Assembly (NCBI GenBank): GCA_029862935.1
Contig: JAOTWK010000094.1
Span: 1-9,898, forward strand
DNA: 9,898 nucleotides
Source of the DNA: Gemmatimonadota bacterium
GTDB taxonomy: Bacteria; Gemmatimonadota; Gemmatimonadetes; Gemmatimonadales; GWC2-71-9
Direction of reading: 5' to 3'
Shown: positions 6,081-9,898 of the stretch, in pieces
Layout: every line of letters starts with the position of its first letter
Numbering within the stretch: the stretch's first letter is position 1
Translations under genes and position numbers: made by a program
Notes under the pieces: model-generated
Seen by the model: the letters and a program-made list of their open reading frames with translations, nothing else
Databases searched by the model: none
Told to the model about the DNA's origin: nothing

Positions 6081-6267
6081 GCCTCGCACACCACAGATTT
6101 GTGATTATGGCGCGGACGCGTTCCGAGTTGAGCCTGCTTGTTGATCGTTGACACCCCGCCGCTGGGTGAGGAAGCCTTGTCGCCCTCGAACTAGCGGCCG
6201 GCTTCCACGGACCCAATACTACATCAGCCCTCACAGCTACCGTAGGCTCTCGAACGGGAGCACGGAC

Positions 6268-8682
6268 ATGAACCCTGACGATTCGACCGATGGCCCGCCG
6301 GTGAATCCGGGCGCCCCACCCGGCTCCGCTCCCTCCGCATCGAGCGGCGATCCTCCCGGCACCATCGGTCCCTATCGAATCCTCCGCGTACTCGGCGAAG
6401 GTGGGATGGGTGTGGTGTACGAGGCCGAGCAGCGGGTTGCGTTGAAGCGTCGCGTTGCGCTCAAGGTGATGAAACCGGGGTTGGACTCGAAGGAAGTGCT
6501 GGCGCGGTTCGAGGCCGAGCGGCAGGCGCTCGCCGTGATGCAGCATCCCGGTATCGCCAAGGTCTTGGATGCGGGAGCGACCGAGGAAGGGCGTCCCTAC
6601 TTCGTGATGGAACTGGTCGACGGGGAGTCGCTCAAGAACTACGCGGACGGCAAGAAGCTCTCCGTCGAGGATCGCGTCAAGCTGTTCATTGAAGTCTGCC
6701 AAGCGGTCCAGCACGCGCACTTGAAGGGGGTGATTCATCGCGACCTGAAACCGTCCAATGTGTTGGTGACGGAACGGGATGACGCGCCGAGCCCGAAGGT
6801 GATCGACTTCGGCGTCGCAAAGGCCACCGGACAACGCTTGACGGAGACGACATTGGTCACGGGATTCGGCCAGGCACTGGGCACGCCCGCGTACATGAGT
6901 CCCGAGCAGGCGGACGCGTCCGGGCTGGACGTGGACACACGAACCGACGTGTACAGCTTGGGTGTCACGCTCTACGAGTTGCTCGTGGGGCGTCTGCCGG
7001 AGGATCCGAATGAGCTGGGATTTGCGGGCTTCATGACGAAGCTCCTGATGCGGGACATGGACCCGCTGACGCCCAGCACGCGGTACGACACACTCGAGGG
7101 AGACACCCAGCAGGCCATCGCCAAATTCCGGCGCACCGATCCCAAGGGTCTCCACCACGAGGTCAGAGGTGATCTCGACTGGATCGCGATGAAGGCGATC
7201 GAGAAGGACCGCGAGCGGCGCTACCCGACGGCGAACGATCTGGCGTTGGACCTGGAGCGGTACCTGCGGGACGAGCCCGTCCTTGCGCGGCCGCCGAGCG
7301 CCCGTTACCGGACCGCCAAGTTCGTGCGCCGCCATAGGGTCGGGGTGCTGATGACGGCGGCCGTGGCGGTGCTCGTCGCGGCGTCCACTGTAGCGGTCTT
7401 CGTGCAGGCGGCGCGGGCGAAACAATCACTTGCACGCGCAGAGGCCGCTGAGTCGTTCTTGCAGGAGACGATCTGGGTTTCGGATCCGTTCGAGGGGAAG
7501 GGCCCGGATGTGACGGTCGTCGAGGCCCTCGATGCGGCTTCCGCGAAGATCGCCGATGAATTGCAGGGGCAGCCGGAGGTCGAGTCTTCCGTGAAGAACA
7601 CCTTCGGAGTGGCCTACTTCAAGCTCAATCAGTACGAGAAGGCCAGGCCGTTGCTCGAATCCGCGCTCGAAATCCGACAGCGGATTCACGCCGGGCAACA
7701 CCCCGACGTGGCCGAGAGCTTGGATTATCTGGCGGATCTGGAACGTGCCGAAGGGCACTCTGCGCTGGCCGACTCGCTGTACCGCGCCGCGCTGGCAATG
7801 CGCAGGAGCACGCTCGGTGATCGTCACCCCGATGTGGCCGTCTCCCTGATGGGAGTGGGACTCGTGCACAAGGATGCCGGCGAGTTCGAGGAGGCCGAAG
7901 AAGCGTTCCGGGAGGCCCTCGCGATACGCGAACGAGCGCCGGCGGACACCGGCCAGCTCGCCGAGGTGTGGGATGCCTTGGGCACGCTGTACTGGGTGCA
8001 AGACAGGTACGAGGAAGCTGAGCCTCTGCTCCGACAGGCCCTCGCCGCGAGAAGATCATTCCATGGTTCGGAGAGTGGATTGGTCGCGTCCAGCATGAAC
8101 AACCTCGCAGCTCTGCTCGATGATGTGGGCCAGTATGACGAAGCCGAGTCTCTCTACCGGGAGGCCCGGGCGCTGCTCCAAGAGCGGGCACCTGGATCGA
8201 CACAGCTGGCCAAGATCACGGCGAATCTCGCGTTCTTGCTCGATGTCAGGAGAGCTCAGTACGACGAGGCGGAAACGTTATACCGCGAGGCCTTGGAGAT
8301 GCACGAATTGTTGTTCGGCCACGACAACGTGAATGTCGCCCTAGACCGCTACCTTCTTGCCGGGCTGCTCTGCGAGGTGCGAGGAGAGCCCGCGCAAGGC
8401 GCGACGCTCCTGGAGGAGGCGATCCCGGTGTTCGAGCGACAGGAACAGCATTATTACGGGGCGGTCACGCGGTCGATGCTGGGTGTATGCCTGACGCGAC
8501 TCGGGCGATACGCCGAAGCACAATCAGAGCTGCAACAGGCGTTGCGCATGCTCGAGGTGGATCCGGAGCCGGACGATGCAAGGACGAAGCAGACCCGTGA
8601 GCGCCTCGTGAAACTCTACGAGGCGTGGGGCCGGCCGGATCGAGCCGCTTTGTATCGGGAGAATCCCGCGCCACCGGAGTGA
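6268..8682 (+). CDS. Receptor Ser/Thr protein kinase with TM segment and C-terminal TPR domain
   Basis: An 804-residue Hanks-type kinase. ATG 6268 follows GGGAG by seven bases. A Pro/Ser-rich leader (about 1-32) precedes the kinase domain: glycine loop GEGGMGVV 43-50, ATP lysine K66, HRDLKPSN 157-164 with catalytic D159, DFG 180-182, and [10 protein letters not shown] 205-214. A longer C-lobe ends near 355. One membrane helix (about 358-379) follows, then [13 protein letters not shown] and a large TPR array from about 440 to 795, with 42-residue kinesin-light-chain-type repeats (HPDVAESL..., [27 protein letters not shown]). The kinase faces the cytosol and the TPRs probably face the periplasm, where they would bind a partner protein. 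Targets are unknown. RVALK is duplicated in tandem at 56-60 and 62-66, where relatives have an unrelated stretch of equal length before VALK. It is convergent with the next kinase. Confidence 0.92.
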   Translation: MNPDDSTDGPPVNPGAPPGSAPSASSGDPPGTIGPYRILRVLGEGGMGVVYEAEQRVALKRRVALKVMKPGLDSKEVLARFEAERQALAVMQHPGIAKVLDAGATEEGRPYFVMELVDGESLKNYADGKKLSVEDRVKLFIEVCQAVQHAHLKGVIHRDLKPSNVLVTERDDAPSPKVIDFGVAKATGQRLTETTLVTGFGQALGTPAYMSPEQADASGLDVDTRTDVYSLGVTLYELLVGRLPEDPNELGFAGFMTKLLMRDMDPLTPSTRYDTLEGDTQQAIAKFRRTDPKGLHHEVRGDLDWIAMKAIEKDRERRYPTANDLALDLERYLRDEPVLARPPSARYRTAKFVRRHRVGVLMTAAVAVLVAASTVAVFVQAARAKQSLARAEAAESFLQETIWVSDPFEGKGPDVTVVEALDAASAKIADELQGQPEVESSVKNTFGVAYFKLNQYEKARPLLESALEIRQRIHAGQHPDVAESLDYLADLERAEGHSALADSLYRAALAMRRSTLGDRHPDVAVSLMGVGLVHKDAGEFEEAEEAFREALAIRERAPADTGQLAEVWDALGTLYWVQDRYEEAEPLLRQALAARRSFHGSESGLVASSMNNLAALLDDVGQYDEAESLYREARALLQERAPGSTQLAKITANLAFLLDVRRAQYDEAETLYREALEMHELLFGHDNVNVALDRYLLAGLLCEVRGEPAQGATLLEEAIPVFERQEQHYYGAVTRSMLGVCLTRLGRYAEAQSELQQALRMLEVDPEPDDARTKQTRERLVKLYEAWGRPDRAALYRENPAPPE

Positions 8683-8686
8683 AGTG

Positions 8687-8705
8687 CCGAGGCGTTCTCG
8701 CTCGG
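8687..8705. terminator. Candidate shared hairpin between convergent kinase genes
   Basis: CCGAG-(G)-CG at 8687-8694 can pair with CG-CTCGG at 8699-8705 around the loop TTCT. This is a seven-pair, GC-rich stem with one bulged G. It fills almost all of the 24 bases between the two stop codons, so it could end transcripts from both sides. There is no T-run on either strand, so an intrinsic terminator is only a possibility. Confidence 0.35.
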
Positions 8706-8706
8706 A

Positions 8707-9657
8707 CTAGGTATCGCGCAGCGCGTCGGACGCAGCTTGCGCAAATTCGCTCACCGACGGGTATCGCTCGGCCGGCGATTTTCTGAGGGCACGACGCAGC
8801 GCAGCGTCCAACGCCTGTGGCGCGTCGATTGCTGCGGCGCGGAGCGACGGTACGGGATCGACCGCGTGCTTGACCATCACTTCCCGCGCGGTGCGAGCCG
8901 AGAACGGCGGCCGTCCGGTCAGCATCTCGTAGAGCACGCAGCCCAGGCTATACAGGTCCGCCCGCCCATCGATCTTGGGGTCCACTGCCGCTTGCTCCGG
9001 GCTCATGTAGAGTGGTGTGCCGACGGAGAACCCGGTGGAGGTGAGCGCGGTGCCGCCCGCGGAGGAGATGGCTTTGGCGATCCCGAAGTCGGCGACGAGC
9101 GCGTGGCCCCGCGAGAGGAGAATGTTCTCCGGCTTGATGTCGCGGTGGACGACGCCGACGTCATGCGCATAGTCCAATGCCTCCGCGAGCTCGCGAGTGA
9201 TCCGGAGCGCATCTTCGATGGGCAGTTGCAGCTCGCGGCCCAGGCGCGCGCGCAGTGATTCCCCCTCGACGTATGGCATGACGTAGTACAAGAACCCGTC
9301 AGCGTCACCGGAATCGTAGAGGGCCAGGATGTGAGGGTGGGTGAGCTGTGCGGCGATCTGGATTTCACGCAGAAACCGCCGCGCACCGAGTGTCGCGGCC
9401 AACTTCGGCAGCATCACCTTGACGGCCACCTGCCGGTCGTGTTTCAAATCCTGTGCGAGGTAGACGGTGGCCATCCCCCCGCGCCCCACCTCTCTCTGAA
9501 TGAAGTAGTGGTCACGCAAAGCCGTGCGCAGGCGCCGCTCGTCGAGCGGTTCGACGGCGATCGCGCGCGTGGGAGTGGGCTCACCGCACGTCGGACAGAA
9601 CGCGGCATCGTCAGGAACCGGTGTGTCGCACGAGGTACAAACGCGGCTGGTGTCCAT
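8707..9657 (-). CDS. Soluble zinc-ribbon Ser/Thr protein kinase
   Basis: A 316-residue Hanks-type kinase. ATG 9657-9655 is preceded by GGGAGG six bases upstream, which favours it over GTG 9696. An N-terminal zinc ribbon, C7-x2-C10 and C21-x2-C24, is followed by the kinase domain: GRGGMATV 58-65, ATP lysine K80, C-helix E98, HRDIKPEN 171-178 with D173, DFG 190-192, and GTPLYMSPEQ 213-222. All catalytic residues are present. The style (MATVYLAQDLKHDR, RFLREIQIAAQLTHPHI, VVHRDIKPENILLS) is that of the large kinase families of Gemmatimonadota. Unlike most of those it stops right after the kinase domain at LRDT, with no TM helix and no WD40, TPR or PASTA sensor. It is therefore probably cytosolic, with the zinc ribbon as its only accessory module. 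Substrates are unknown. It is convergent with the TPR kinase, 24 bases away. Confidence 0.9.
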   Translation of the reverse strand: MDTSRVCTSCDTPVPDDAAFCPTCGEPTPTRAIAVEPLDERRLRTALRDHYFIQREVGRGGMATVYLAQDLKHDRQVAVKVMLPKLAATLGARRFLREIQIAAQLTHPHILALYDSGDADGFLYYVMPYVEGESLRARLGRELQLPIEDALRITRELAEALDYAHDVGVVHRDIKPENILLSRGHALVADFGIAKAISSAGGTALTSTGFSVGTPLYMSPEQAAVDPKIDGRADLYSLGCVLYEMLTGRPPFSARTAREVMVKHAVDPVPSLRAAAIDAPQALDAALRRALRKSPAERYPSVSEFAQAASDALRDT

Positions 9658-9898
9658 GCGTTGCCTCCCAACCTCACGCCAAAGTGCGGCGTGCACCAGC
9701 GGGCGTCAACGTGAGCCGCGATGCCAGCGCGCGAAACAGCGCTCCGCAAAGCCGCGGGCGACCTGAAACCGAAGGCACGTCTCCTCTCGCGTGCGAGGTC
9801 ACGACGTGTATCTTGGAGGTTACAAGCTCGTTCAGAGCACTGCCTCTCGATAGTACTCGGGGCGGTCCCTCCTCCGTCGTTGTCGCCCCGTTTCAATA
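9658..9898. other. Upstream region of the zinc-ribbon kinase, no gene recognised
   Basis: Beyond the GGGAGG ribosome-binding site (about 9664-9669) I recognise no protein in either direction. The kinase frame itself meets a TGA just upstream of GTG 9696, so the protein is not longer at its N-terminus. No convincing promoter hexamers were found. The right end may contain part of a gene that cannot be judged from this window. Confidence 0.5.

Larger units (their letters stand above)
5785..6267. other. 483-base gene-free stretch composed largely of short repeats
   Basis: No credible protein was found on either strand. A short stem CTCTC-gatgt-GAGAG lies at 5816-5830, 31 bases after the hydrolase stop, with no following T-run. 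From 5861 to 6080 the DNA is made of four kinds of short repeat, annotated separately, and then TCGCACACCAC at 6084-6094. From 6095 to 6267 it is plain sequence leading to the kinase. A perfect TTGACA sits at 6148-6153, but nothing resembling a -10 box lies 16-18 bases downstream. Confidence 0.65.

Noticed and set aside
6148..6176. Promoter for the TPR kinase with a perfect TTGACA
   Set aside because: The sequence 16-18 bases downstream (GAAGCC/AAGCCT) does not resemble a -10 box, so a single hexamer match is not enough.
5488..7425. A very long open minus-strand frame (about 645 codons) crossing the serine hydrolase end, the repeat region and the kinase start
   Set aside because: It is antisense to two strongly supported genes with GC-rich third positions, a setting that produces open shadow frames. 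Its translation is Arg/His-rich without recognisable domains.

Overview
The window looks like bacterial chromosome from a GC-rich, soil- or marine-type lineage. My best guess is Gemmatimonadota, or a neighbour such as Acidobacteriota. This is an inference, mainly from the two Ser/Thr protein kinases: one has an N-terminal zinc ribbon followed by a kinase core in the style common in Gemmatimonadota, and the other is a kinase-TM-TPR receptor of the Planctomycetes/Acidobacteriota/Gemmatimonadota type. I see no rRNA, tRNA, CRISPR array, transposase or phage gene.

Layout. (1) 1-383, minus strand: N-terminal part of an M20 metallopeptidase of the PM20D1/CPS1 type, membrane-anchored or exported, running off the left edge. 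(2) 661-1662, plus: an integral-membrane PAP2 phosphatase, flanked on both sides by copies of a palindromic repeat built from GGTA/GGAC words (561-620, 1642-1685, 1730-1801). The middle copy encodes the last codons and the stop of the PAP2 gene. (3) 1802-2100: no firm gene, but a possible TonB-C-like remnant lies on the minus strand. (4) 2101-4273, plus: a two-gene sugar cassette, an FHS/FucP-like MFS permease followed 40 bases later by a zinc-less ROK sugar kinase. Import followed by phosphorylation of a hexose is the obvious joint role. The permease has no in-frame ATG, GTG or TTG before its first membrane helix; ATT at 2101 behind a strong Shine-Dalgarno is the best start. The cassette is less GC-rich at third positions than its neighbours, which may indicate transfer. 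(5) 4459-5784, plus: a secreted class-C beta-lactamase-like serine hydrolase. (6) 5785-6267: a gene-free stretch made of several kinds of short degenerate repeats. (7) 6268-8682, plus: a receptor Ser/Thr kinase with a TPR sensor domain. (8) 8707-9657, minus: a small soluble zinc-ribbon Ser/Thr kinase, convergent with the previous gene, with only a 24-base gap that is almost filled by a hairpin.

The genes do not form one obvious pathway. The supported functional units are the permease-ROK pair and the convergent pair of signalling kinases. The most unusual features are the intergenic repeat family, the permease start, and the motif deviations in the ROK kinase, the permease and the TPR kinase.
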